Part shown: one piece after another, positions 48,201-59,680 of the stretch
Layout: the number at the start of each line of letters is the position of its first letter
How positions within the stretch are numbered: the stretch's first letter is position 1
Assembly (NCBI GenBank): GCA_003255025.1
Contig: QANY01005768.1
Location: forward strand, 632,805-696,804
Direction of reading: 5' to 3'
Source: Datisca glomerata
Lineage: Eukaryota; Streptophyta; Magnoliopsida; Cucurbitales; Datiscaceae
DNA: 64,000 bases
Program-made: the position numbers and the translations under genes
The notes under the pieces: model-generated
Told to the model about the DNA's origin: nothing
The model's input: only the letters and a program-made list of their open reading frames with translations
Database searches by the model: none

Positions 48201-51182
48201 TAAGCTTCCACAATGGAACGGAACGTGGAGGATGTGGGTCCTTTCTCTTTTAGATCATGGTTCATTTTAATTGTGCCATTTCCTTTTTGTCAAAAATGAG
48301 GACATCTTTAGGCCGGTTATCATCGTGCCTAAAGGACTCCTCAATGTATTTAGTTTGGTCATTAAAAAAAGAAAAAATGGCTTTTTGGTGTCGATACAAT
48401 TCTTTATTATATCTGGATGGCGAGATAATTCCATCTTGAAAAGAGAAGCAGCCTGGTCCCAGAGCTGAAGATCCCTCGATTCAAACTCTAGTTATCTATT
48501 ATATTGTTCTTGTGTTACTTGCGATTGCAAGTTTCTTAGCACGTAGTGCCGATAGTCCCTTTTTTGTCTCACTGAATAAAGATTGGATCCTTGTCTTCGA
48601 GAGTTTTTACCCGGAGGAGGCTTCTAAGCTCTTTTTTCTTGAAACCTGAGGACGAGCAGCGGTACCAGGGTGATGAGCTTGAGGATCAGGCATCTCAGGG
48701 GGCGAAGGAGTCTCAAGAGGTGTCGGGGGGACTTGCTTGTGCGCTTCTAATGAAGATACCTCAACGAGATCCTAAGCATTGTTTGGGAAAGTCAAGAGAG
48801 CTTAAAGTGTGTCCGAGGATTTGTCATCCGATCCGGATACACTCAAAATTAATTATAAAGGATAAGGCACCAAAACCAAGGCCAAAGCTGGAAACAAAGT
48901 AGACGCGAAGAAGCCTTATATATATATATAAGAATAAGTGAAAGCGCTTTTCTGACTTCGATTTTAAGATCGAACAAAATAGACGAAAGAAAAGATTTTT
49001 TATTATATTTCGAGTGGTTACATTCATTCCATTTTTTTTCCGACAATGACAGAGCTGCCAATTAAAAGGAGAGCACTAAGTTACTTACATTACGGCACTT
49101 TCAGGCACCATTAGCTCACGAGCTGTTTTTCATTTTCATTTCTTCACCGGGCTTGGACCATGTCTCTCGAACAATCTCAGTACATATGGCGCAAGACGAT
49201 TCCACATATCGAGGTCAGAATGGGATCGGTTGTTTTCACATCTCATCGTAGTGCCCGGTTTGTCTTGATTTCTTATTGATGAATAAGAAGGAAAATGGAA
49301 CTCTTGGATTTGGTGACTCGCCCCCGGCTACGTGTCCTTTGGACCCTTCGCCCGCCTGCCACCAATGGAAGCAAGCTAGCACCCTATGTTGGTAGCCCCT
49401 TTCCCCTTTTCATAATAAGAAGGTTCGCATTCAAGCCCAGTAAGAAAAGGCCCCTTAAGATAGTGCCTTACATTATATAATTTGAAAAGCAACCTTTCGT
49501 GCAGCTTAAGCTTACTTACTAAGCAAACGTAGGCTTGGGCACGAAAGCTACAAGCAAAGGATTAAGCAATTTGCGCAAAAGCCGTTGCGCGTTAGCGCAT
49601 CCGTTTTCTTGCTCGTGAGCGCTTTCGAAAGATTGCGGGGCGTTTAGGCTTGGCTAAGAACAAAGGGCTTTTCCCAACCTAGTTTAGGCACTTTTAAGCC
49701 CTTCCTTATAAGTCAAGCTTTGATTTGAAGCCAGCTGAAAAATGGATGTGCGCTAGTAGCGCGCATCACTTCGCTTTGGTTGCGGAGCTTGCTGCTTTTT
49801 CTTTTTCATTTTTTTAGGAGTAGGTGCTTCCCCTTAGTTGGGTTGGGGGAAGAGGGCATCTACAGCTCTGCTGAATTCGACCTTTTATCAACTGGTTGGG
49901 TAGCGTAGTAAGGTTAGAGGAGCAATTAGAAGAGTTGGTCCTATCTTTCTCTTTTTTTCCCAATTCGATAGCAGTCTCCGAAGTCCTTCTTGATCGATTG
50001 TCCCCATTAGCATTAGTGCCAATTAGCAGCCACTTTTTTTGGAAGGCGAGGTACTCATGTGTGATCGCAGATTCCACGATAGCAGTAGTTCTAGCTCTAC
50101 AAGCACGGGGGCTCTCTCTATCTAAAGTGGGTACGGACCCCTCCTGGTGGTACGATGCAGTTGAAAAAGGTAAGCCCAACTAGCTTACCTTTTCTTTATT
50201 GAACCCTCTACAGTCTACCCTCTTTCTCGATATCTTAATTCTAGCATTCGTTAGTAGAAGTAGAGATAGGGGGAGATAGGATTTATTACAACATTTATGT
50301 GAAAATGACAGAAGCTGCTTTAAAGGGAAGAAGCACATCCTGCACCTTCACTTGCGAAGTGCTACGCTCCTACGTACGAAAGACTACTTTCCATGTGAAT
50401 TACTGAAGACAGACTACTGGGAGTGGGAAGGAAGCTCCAGCCCTTAGTCCTGAACGCCTTCAATATTGCACCAACTAGCAAAGACTGAACCAAAGAAGGG
50501 ATGGGATAGACATAGCCATCTCTCCCCCTCCCCGCAGCTCAAACTCCGCATCCTGATCCAGATCCAGCTACAGACTTACTAGAGCTACTACGCATCCTAG
50601 AATTGGGGGAGTCTAGATGCCTAAAAGAGGGCATAAAAGACTGTCTGAATCTTCCTAAAGTAGCAGAAGACCTGAAAGTCACTAAACAACACTTTAAAAC
50701 TATTCAATGTGGGCATATAATATTTTCGGGTACCACAGTGAGACAATGATCCCTACGTCCTGAAAAAATTGCCCGAGGACCCACCTATGCTACTGCCAAG
50801 CCCACTGCTACCAAGCAAGGGATGGCAATAACTAAAACTTTGATACCTAAATGAATTCACCAAAATACTGAAGACCGAACCAATCTCATTCTTTTCTTCA
50901 TTACTGCAACGCACCAACCGAAGCAGAAAATGAAGCTCCTCCGTAATGCCTAAGTGGCTCTTTTTGGAGACTTAGCCGAATGGCTACCACCAGAAGTGTG
51001 CTAAGTTAGTCACAGGGATGGCTTGCTTGTTTAGCTTGTACCCTCTTTAAATGTGTACAGTTTGAGCAAGCAAATGGCTACCATGGCCGAGGAAGCATAA
51101 TGAACGGGACGACAGAAGTGACACAAGAATATGACCAGAGATATATGTTCTTCTTCGTGCATGTAGGTCTGGTTCCTGAGAA

Positions 51183-51217
<35 letters not shown>

Positions 51218-54200
51218 CTAGTGAGTTTCGCCGTACAATATAGGACCCGGGACTGGCTGAAATTAATGAATTACCACGGTAGCCGCCGGCTAGCTAATAG
51301 GGCGAGCAATGTGATAGAATCCTCAGGACGGACGACGTGAGTGAGAGCCCAGACCATAGTGGCTTTAGAGACTTCTCTCTCGACTTTCACGGCAATAAAA
51401 CTTTCTCCGAGAGGCTTTCTTTTCTGGTTGACTGGGGTTTACCCATTACCATCAGTGACAAGGGTTACGAAAGAGGCTAAACCAACCCAGGTACATCACA
51501 AGTAGATACAGTTGGAGCAACAGATCCTATAAAAACAAAGATAAATCCCGAGGTAGATCCAGACGCATACCTAGGCGGCACAACATCCAATCGAGTTGTG
51601 AAGCCATCACCTTCTACTGTTCGAGACCCAGATTCATACCTTAGTGATCGATAGGGAGAAGAGGATGTTCAAGACCGAGACCCCAATTTTGACCCATAAG
51701 CAAGCGGATAAGCCGAGCCATGCTACCAACCACCCTTAGCCAATGATCCAACTGCTTATGTTGACTATACAGTCTATGCAGTTGGTTCTCTCGCTTCAGT
51801 GGAAGAGTCAGCAATATAGACAGTTACTGGGCCAGTTGCATAATCATGTATGTAAGCAAGTAATCCAGTTGGTTATAAGTTGACAAAATAAACAACAAAA
51901 AACTTTCCTATATTTTGACGAAGTACCTGATTCATCATCCTAATAAACGTGCTAGGTGCATTCGAGAACCTTTTTGGCATCACCAGACACTAGTACAATC
52001 CATTCCGAGTCTTGAAAGTTTTCTTCCACTCATCGCCCTTAATTAAGTCAGGTTTTTTTAGTCTTTTTCTCGAATAAGGCTCGGCTCGCTCCGCCGTTCC
52101 TCCTACACTCGCTGGTCTCGAAGTAGATTAACAAAAGCTAAGAGAAGTGCAGGTTTTTAACGTCATACCAGGGACAGGTTGGTCTGCCTGTTCACATGAA
52201 AAGAAGACCTAAGATCAAAATTTGGGCAGGGACTGTGCTAAGTTTTTTGGCCACATTCTATTTCTGACCTCTGGATTGCCTTGAGAAAAGCATCAGTATT
52301 TTCCTTTCTCTTTCAATTTTGTCCTTTTCTTTATCTCCATCTGTTCTCATGTTGTCTGGCTTAAAACACCTGCCATGGTGAGTCATTTTCCCAATCTTCT
52401 CACAATCTTCCCTTTCTCTCTTCTCCGTATCTTTTTTCTTAATTCCAAGGGACTTTATCAAGATTGTAGACGGAAGGTGATTGGTAAGGGATAATGAGTG
52501 GTTTCGGTACAGGCAGGGTGAGGGTTTAAGTCGAGATTTGAATAAAAACTAGATTTTGGGGTCAAGGGAATCGGGCCCCCGCTTCGCCTGAAGCATGCTA
52601 CGGACCGAGCCTTGTCTACGAAGCAAGTTCAGTCAGTGCATATATAGTCCTTAAGGGTAGTTCACTAGTAGTACCATTAGCCTAAATGCTTTGTATCCTT
52701 CGCGGCCGCCAATAGTTCTAATTCCTTCGCTATTGGAACTATGACTCTCGCTCCGTAAACTATGCTCGCTGCCTTCCGGGTCTCGTCTCAAGCTGTGGTA
52801 TAGACGGAGTTTCCTGCCTCCCATCACAAATCCAAAAAAAGGTAGCTAGTGTCCTTAATCGAATGACTTGAAATACTTTTCTATAAGAAGCATTATTGGA
52901 TTGGCTACTTATACACCTACTCTTAGTCTAGTCTTGACCTGGGCTTTTTAGGGATTCCCTAAAACTAGAGCAAGAACCACTTTCTAGTTGGATTCAGAGT
53001 ATAGCTCCTCGACTTAAGTTGAAGCTCCTGGCCTATTGGTTGATGATAGGGTTCCTGTTGGTGGAGTTCCTGCCCTTGGCCTTGGTTCTAGTCTCGTCTC
53101 ACTTGCCAGCAAGTATTCTAGAAAGAACGACTCCTCAAGTGAAGCATAGTGAGGAAGGAGGGGAAGAACTACTAGAGAAAGGCTAAGTGAAGTACTTCTC
53201 AGTACTTCTCTTTTCTTCTTGCTTATCACAGACTTTTTTTAGCCTAGTCTGTAGTAGGGAGGGCCATTATCGTAGGATTTGGAGTAGGAAGATGACAAAC
53301 CATTAGAATGCATTCTCGGAGGAAGTATCATATTCATGTTGCCTGCTTTCGTTCCTTTCATCTCGAAGGCCGGTTCCGTAAGAGTTCAAATCCTTCTAAC
53401 TGGCTAGTGCATTAAGGTGGCATGTCTTACTACGGGCCATCAGTGAATGAAGTGTTAAAGTAGAGAGAGTAGCCTCATATTATGACTCAGCCAGCAAAGT
53501 AAAACTCCAGCTAAGCTAATAGCTCTAATTATGGATATCTAAAAAATATGCTCTTGTATGTGGCCTTCCTTCTCTTCTGGTTAATCCTATGAATCGGTAG
53601 TAGGATCAGCAACAGGTAACATGCTTTATATGGGTTCAATTCCTTGATTCCTACCCGGACCTGCATTGGATTAATTCCTTCGATGCTTGCTCGGAGCGGG
53701 GTCGACTCAATATCAAGAGACCAAGCCACCGAGGACTTTCCACACATTCCGGCTCATTCGTATGCTCATCCTATTCATGTCACCAGAACCTGTAAGAAAC
53801 CATCATTTCAAACCATCCTGTTACAGGGAATCTTTGGATATCAGTTCGAAGGGAACCCCTATTTGATGATGAGTAGATCGGGAATCTAACCCAGAGAAGA
53901 AAATGGCTGGATTTACTGGATAACTCGTGCAATCAACGAAAAATGCCTTCGCCTTAGTAATCTAGCTTTATAAGCTAAGCAAGCCTGGTTCTCCGGGCAC
54001 TACGATAGGACATGGATCGATCATGACGAGAATGGACTTCTCCGTAATGTAACAGAAGAGTCACAGTCCAGTTCTCGGGCTTCCTCGACTAGACGAAGGA
54101 GATATGCATTTAATTCAAGCGGGTAAGGGCTTGGCTTGACCCTGTGTTCTCTCCTGGTCTGGTCGGAGGTGAAGACTAGAAAAGTTCATCATTCAGTGGT

Positions 54201-54415
54201 GGGGTGTTCATAGAAAAGAAGGCGTCGCCAAACGAGTGGCATATTTTGTGGAGTCTCGCATTGATGCTGAGGAGATCCATAGATCAGGATAGAGTCTCGC
54301 TCATATAGACAGAGGAAGAGTACACGCGCTAGCGCTAGAGCGCTATGAATTACGCAGTTGATCTGATCAGATAGCCCTTCAGGCAACCAACACACCAAAT
54401 TCTGATCAACAACTT
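48201..54415. other. Long spacer without recognised gene
   Basis: Notable only for a TA microsatellite (about 51186-51215), a 21-bp match to 145-165 at 50155-50175, and open frames on both strands at 49814-50183 that cannot both be genes. A stretch at 51500-51830 reads as Asp-Pro-rich pieces (DPDAYL, DPDSYL) with stops; I cannot assign it. Confidence 0.4.
51186..51215. repeat. TA dinucleotide microsatellite
   Basis: About fifteen TA units, similar to the run at 4769-4797. Confidence 0.9.
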
Positions 54416-54502
54416 GGAGGTATGGCTGAGTGGCTTAAGGCATTGGTTTGCTAAATCGACATACAAGAAGATTGTATCATGGGTTCGAATCCCATTTCCT
54501 CT
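54416..54502 (+). tRNA. trnS-GCU: tRNA-Ser (GCU), mitochondrial type
   Basis: A long-variable-arm tRNA with anticodon loop TTGCTAA and T arm GGGTTCGAATCCC. Acceptor arms GGAGGTA/TTCCTCT have a terminal G-T pair where the usual gene has C, and a T-T mismatch. It is otherwise very close to the angiosperm mitochondrial trnS. It is first in the conserved trnS-trnF-trnP order and is the least damaged recognised gene in the window. Confidence 0.85.
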
Positions 54503-54867
54503 GGCACGGAAGTGGGACGGGCTGGCAAAATTACGTGAGAGAAAGAACCTCTTGGTGGAGTCCCCCCGAGAATAGAATAGCACTACTTAGTGACTAGGAG
54601 CGGAGAGCCCGTTGCGCCTTATTTTTGTTTGACCGTCCTCTCTTTTTTCTATAAGCAAGCTCCCTCCGGTTGTCCAGTCCCTGGGCGGCTCTCTATTTTT
54701 TAGCATGTTGGGAGATTAGGCGGCAGTTGAAAGAGCTGCTCGAAAGCTTGACGAACAAGCGATAAAAAACCCTTTCTTTTTTATTTTAGTAAAGGGCTTT
54801 TCCCTTACTAGTCAAGTGGTAAGGTAAGGCACGCTATTCGATAAAGAAAAAAGACTTTAGGAAAGTG

Positions 54868-54940
54868 GTTCAGGTAGCTTAGCTGGTTAGAGCAAAGGCT
54901 GAATATCCTTGTGTCAGTGGTTGGAATCCACTTCTAAGCG
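54868..54940 (+). pseudogene. trnF-GAA: tRNA-Phe (GAA), altered
   Basis: It matches the mitochondrial trnF from GTTCAGGTAGC to CACTTCTAAGCG. The D arm has GCTTAGC (C-to-T of the usual GCTCAGC), the T loop has TTGGAAT in place of TTCGAAT, and the anticodon stem-loop has lost one base and changed another (GGCTGAATATCC). The anticodon GAA is readable but the stem is compromised, so the gene is probably not functional. Confidence 0.8.
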
Positions 54941-55197
54941 GGCAAAGGGTCCAAAGCACACATAGCCAGGAGCAAGCCGGATTTTGATATAAAAATGAAA
55001 GAGGAAGCCAAGAAAACATGTGAGCGCTCCTGAACTATACGGATTTTTGGCGTTGCCCTATCTTTCTAGAGGTAGTTTTCTAAAAAAAAGTAGTGGATTA
55101 CTCGGATTGGTTCTCGCGTCCCAGTGCCCAAAAGGATGGGCGAGTTTGGTTTGAGTGTTCATCGATCGGGTGGATCTATATGCACTGGGGGGTGAGA

Positions 55198-55272
55198 TGA
55201 GGTGTAGCGTAGTCTGGTCAGCACATCTGTTTTGGGTACAGATGGCCATAGGTTCAAATCCTGTCACATTGA
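55198..55272 (+). pseudogene. trnP-UGG: tRNA-Pro (UGG), altered
   Basis: The anticodon loop TTTGGGT is intact. The D arm and loop show GCGTAG and CAGCAC where the usual gene has C and G respectively. The T loop is TTCAAAT where TTCGAAT is usual, and the acceptor 3' strand CACATTG breaks one pair. Most of the changes are C-to-T or G-to-A transitions. It is third in the trnS-trnF-trnP cluster. Confidence 0.82.
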
Positions 55273-56439
55273 TGTGGTATTCTCAGGGGCCGAAGTGCAA
55301 AGCCCCGTAGCTTATCCGTGGTCAGGAAGGCAGGCGAAAAGCGCACACTTTAAAAAAAATGAGAATTCTACGTGTTAAATGGATATATAATTTTTTTTCT
55401 TCTTTTGAAACCCCTTATCAGGTTTTTGGTATCATATATCTATCTAATAATTATAAAAAAGCTATTCAACTGGTCTGACTTAGATAGCCTTTGTGGTCTC
55501 AGTCATGCTATTTGTCTAGCCTTCAATCATAATATCCTCTCCACCATTTTCGAAGACTCCTTCGGCATCAATGTGCTTCTGGAATCTTCTAATGCAAGAG
55601 AGAGCCCCATTTCTCTAATAAGAATGTTCACTTCCAAAGCTCCTTCCTTCTGCTTTCAGCCGGTGATCTTGCATATCCCCTTCTGCGGAAGGACGAATCC
55701 GTGCTCGCTGCTTGTTAGGAGTAGGTTTCTAGCCTAACAACTGGAACATTTCCTATCTGAAAAAAAGGTAGTCTATCAATGAATTAGCGTAGAAGAGAGA
55801 GTTTTGATAGATCTGTGCTTTAGATGCTATATGGATCAGTTCGGTATCGACCTGTAAAAGAGAGATACATGCGCTTGGTCGAGACTCATTCTTTAGAAAC
55901 TGTAACATTTAGTCAGGGGGCAGGGAGCCTCCAGTTGTCTACTCAAAGATTGAGGTGGGTCAGAACCATTCGCTTAAGCTGGACTCTTTCTTAGGGCTTG
56001 AAAAGGAAATAAAGCTGCACGCAATCCACAGAAAGCAAGATACATAAAACCCTTCTCTTCATACGTAATTTAGAAACCTTCCTTCTTTTCCATTTCATAA
56101 ACAACCACCATCTCCTCCATATAAGTTCTTTGAATGACTCTGTCTCACACTCATGAGAAAAGAAGTTCATTGACTCGCGTACTACACTTTGCTTGACTAA
56201 GAGATTGAAACCCTCTCTTTTTTCCCGTAGCGGTGCCATCCTTATAAGATAGATGAAGGCGCTCCACCTTCTTTAAGGAAGAACGTCAAGTAAATCACGG
56301 AGCAGGTAAAGGATAAACTGATAAGCCATGAGATCAAATATCGATGATCAAGCCACATTGCTTACAAATAAATTGATGACAACTATGATGAACAAGGTAA
56401 TTCAATGATCATTCTAAGCGTGAAAATAGGCCTTTTAAT
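55273..56439. other. Spacer without recognised gene
   Basis: No gene is recognised. Positions about 55610-55660 repeat 12788-12838 imperfectly. Confidence 0.45.
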
Positions 56440-56801
56440 GAAAGAATTTCTAAGATCACGATCAAAATAGGTGAAGGAAGCGAAGCCGTATGAGTGCCAG
56501 CCCATCCATCCACTTGAAAGCTGCAGGAACGCTTTTGACCCCTACCCATGTGATAGTAGGTCATATCCATTCCTCAAAAAGCCAAAACGGATCTTGTACA
56601 AGAAGGCGGTCCTAACCATAATCGGTCAGTACGAACAACCAAAAATCGGTCAATCATCCTCAATGGCCCGCACCACACCGTTGGGATAAGGATCATTAAG
56701 GTCAGTCCTGAATAATATTCATGCTTAAGTAGGGTCAGGTAGAACCGTTGTTACCTGATGGGAACTTCCCTGATATTGCTATCAATGTCTTCATGTCGCA
56801 C
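56440..56801 (-). other. 5' part of nad7 intron 3
   Basis: The sequence after exon 3 starts GTGCGACATGAAG at 56801, a canonical group II 5' end. The intron cannot be followed beyond about 56440, and nad7 exons 4 and 5 were not found in the window. Confidence 0.6.
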
Positions 56802-57268
56802 GACCTCTTAACATTACACCACTAAATCCCCAATCCTTTGCTTGTTATGCAGTGACAATACAAATATCCACTAATCATTGTTTCCAGATACGGTTTCCAG
56901 TTGACATCACTTTTAATTCATCGATACGAGAAGAAAATTGTTGTGTGAAGGAATCAATATCTCGCATAAGCCAAGAGGCAGATCTTGTGCCACTCCACCT
57001 GTTCGTATGAAACTAGCATGCATCCGGGCTCCTAAGACTCTTTCATAGAATTCCAAGAATTTCTCCCACTCCTCAGAAGCCTACAGGGATGGAGTTGATG
57101 CTCCACATCCATAGCATGAGTAGCTAAAGCAAGTGAATGATTTGAAATTCGAGTGATTTCACGAAATAACACTCGTATGTATTGAGCTCGTAATGGTACC
57201 TCGCAATTCAAAAGTCTATCTACGGCTGAAGAATGAGCGCGTTCTTGGGCCATCATTGAAACATAGAT

Positions 57269-58614
57269 AGGGTCGACGATGAAACGAACAATGAAACTTG
57301 GCAATAGCTTTTTCGTAAACGTTCACTTGCATCACATACACAAGTGCTCTCTGAACCGTGCAATAAGGTCACTAATAACACGGCTCTCCCACTTAAGTGA
57401 CCTTAGCCCCAAGCCATGCTAATCAATGATATTGGAAAAATTGCAACGTAATGTAACAACTAGTATTGAAAGCTGGTCGCCTTTTGAGGGAGGGAAAACG
57501 TTTCAATAGGAGCACTACTTCCCTCTTTGAGACCTCATCACTTCGATTCAAGCGTAAAGCTCTTTCTTTCTTAGTCGTCAGGCTAGAGCGCAGCTTTGGG
57601 ACTTTGCTTATAGCTTTTTTAGGTTATGCAATAGCAGGGAGGCTTAGCTCTGGATCCCCCCTGCTTGCAAAAATGAATGGATTAGAAGTAAGCTGGGTTC
57701 TCTTTCTGGGTCGGGCGGGAGGTCAAGGCCATAAGAGAAGCCATCCCGGTGAGGAAGAGAAGAAAAAGCTGTTGTCATCCATCTCGACCAGTTTCCCAAG
57801 GCATTGGAAATCCAGACCGGCTCAGAGAATCACTGGCGTTATTTAGCCCTTCGTTTCGCCAACAAAGAAGTCATCTGTGATGATTTCCCATTCCTTCCCT
57901 GTCGAGCCACCTCTCTTCGCCATTCAGAGTACTACCTCTGCCTTCCCTTTCTATAACCCAGGTAGCATCCTTTTCCAATCAAAAAGAAAAAATAAATACC
58001 AATAAATGCCCTATCTAAGTAAAGCTTCGTCTGTGATTTTTCCAGCCAGCCCCAGGGGAGTTTACTTGACCCACTCCCTAGTCTCCCGCACTACTCAAGT
58101 AAGTGTGCGACTCCGTATGAGGACCTCCTTCCCTTATGCCCACTCTCCGTTCACACGGTTCTCAAAGCAGAGGAGGAAGGGTGGGCAGTAGGTACCACGA
58201 GCCCTCTGTCCCACACATCTATCCAGAAGCAAGTGTAGTTCACCGGTTCCACCGAATGCTCCTCTCTCTCGGCAAAGATCACGTGAGTGTGAAGTTATGC
58301 TTCAGATGCTTTTCCATAGAATAGATCGACCTAGTTCCCGTTCTTTTCTGGTGCACTCGATTTATATCTCCAACACAGAAGGAAGGACGCGATCACTCCA
58401 CTGGCATCTTGCATTCATGCCTCCGTTTGACTGCCGCTAGGGGATGTAGTTGTAGATACGTTAGTCTTAGTGGTTGGCCCCACCTGTGATCTCCTTCCAT
58501 GACATGTTGTTGTCGTTGCCATATTCCATATGTCACTTAGTCATCTATGCCTCGCTGTGGGTCAGCACCTCCGAAAGAAATGGAGGACTTCATTCAGTGA
58601 CTCCGCAATTGCCC
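57269..58614 (-). other. nad7 intron 2 (group II)
   Basis: It starts GGGCAATTGCGG at 58614. It contains a typical domain I segment, GGTGGAACCGGTGAAC (about 58230), and a GTGCGGGAGACTAGG region, and ends with a degenerate domain V, GCACGGTTCAGAGAGCAC, near 57340-57357. About 1.35 kb. Open frames inside it (57466-57846, 58006-58324) follow intron structure and are not genes. Confidence 0.75.
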
Positions 58615-58683
58615 TCTGAATGATCAAAATAAGGTAAAGCTTGAAGATAAGTTTTGTTCTCTATGAATTTCTCAGTCCCTCTA

Positions 58684-59537
58684 GTCGGGTGGGCGCCGAT
58701 CGGTCTTTGGACCAGATCCCCCTAAAAATAGTACGTGTGGGTCTCCCCGCATGCGGCTCGCGCCATTCGAGGTGGCTCAGCCCAGCAGTCATTTGCAAAG
58801 AAATCCTGTAGTTAAATTGAGACTTCTCGACCTCGAAAGCAAATTCGCGTGTAGGCAGCGCTGTCTGTTGTACCATTGACTCTATATCTATTCATTGAAT
58901 TTACTTTCTTAGATTTTTTATATAAGCTCGCTCCCTCTTTTTCCAAGAATTTATGCACTTCCCTTGACTTCATAGGGCCTTCTCTAATAGGGGAAAAGCC
59001 TTATATTTCCATCAAATGACCCAGCCTCCTCTGGCTCTTCCACCGTCTGGGCTCCCTTTCTCGCCTATGCTATGCTCCCCCTGCGCAGGCCTACCACGCT
59101 TCGCGCCTGCTGGCGTTTTCACCAGACGGTCTTTGCCAGTAGTGCCATCCTCCCCGCTAGTTGTATGGGTGGGTTTTCCCTCACTGCTGCATTCTGTTAG
59201 GCTATGGATTACATGAACAAATGTAGTTGAATGAGACAACAGACGGGTTACACGTTCCACTGTGACGAGATGTGAGGTGAAGGTGGTGATGATCACCCCG
59301 AGGTATGCGCTAGTGCCCTTGACAGGCACTCTAGGACCCGCCAACGCTTAGGAAAACCCGGGTTGGTCGGTTCTCCAATCATCCGACCGGAGGTGTGGAT
59401 AACGAGGCCACCTTCATAACCTTCTCCCTTTTGTCCCTATCTTGTAGTAAGGTAGAGCGGTTCGCTTGACTTGCTAAACCGCCCTTTAGCCTGATGCTCA
59501 TGACGCGCTACAGAACCTCCATCGTGTCGTGCCGCAC
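58684..59537 (-). other. nad7 intron 1 (group II)
   Basis: It starts GTGCGGCACGACACG at 59537 and runs 854 bp to exon 2. Size and position agree with the first nad7 intron of angiosperms. Domain V was not delimited precisely. Confidence 0.75.
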
Positions 59538-59680
59538 TAGAGTAATCCAATATATGGTTCCGCACACTCTACCACTACTCTGTTCATTTCCATTAATGAT
59601 CGTGAAACACCATGAGCAGTAGGATGTTAAGGTCTGGAATTCGAAGTGAAATTTTTGATTTGCCTCTGACGTCTCGTCAT

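Larger units (their letters stand above)
56802..59680 (-). pseudogene. nad7: NADH dehydrogenase subunit 7, exons 1-3, disrupted
   Basis: Exon 1 (59538-59680, 143 bp) starts MTRRQRQIKNFTSNS and includes AHGVSRS. Exon 2 (58615-58683, 69 bp) has TEKFIENKTYLQALPYFD. Exon 3 (56802-57268, about 467 bp) has [91 protein letters not shown] and DWGFSGVMLRG. Exon sizes equal the usual angiosperm ones. Damage: TAA at codon 18 of exon 1 (59627-59629; Gln expected), TAG formed at the exon 1/2 junction (Gln expected), TGA and TAA in exon 3 in place of Arg and Gln, and frameshifts after AMDV and after GLC. It encodes a matrix-arm subunit of complex I when intact. Confidence 0.9.

Noticed and set aside
49814..50183. 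Opposed open frames of 121 (minus) and 95 (plus) codons
   Set aside because: They are shadows of each other, with no recognisable domain on either strand.
57466..58324. Open frames of 126, 61 and 62 codons on the plus strand
   Set aside because: They lie antisense inside nad7 intron 2 and follow conserved group II intron sequence.
2997..59680. Reverse (U-to-C) RNA editing as the reason for TGA/TAA/TAG in otherwise open genes, as in ferns, hornworts and some lycophytes
   Set aside because: It would fit nad6 and rpl5, but rps3, rps4, nad1 and nad7 also have frameshifts, rps19 has an A-to-T stop, rpl2 has G-to-A stops and a deletion, and the introns and gene order look angiosperm. Editing cannot repair these.
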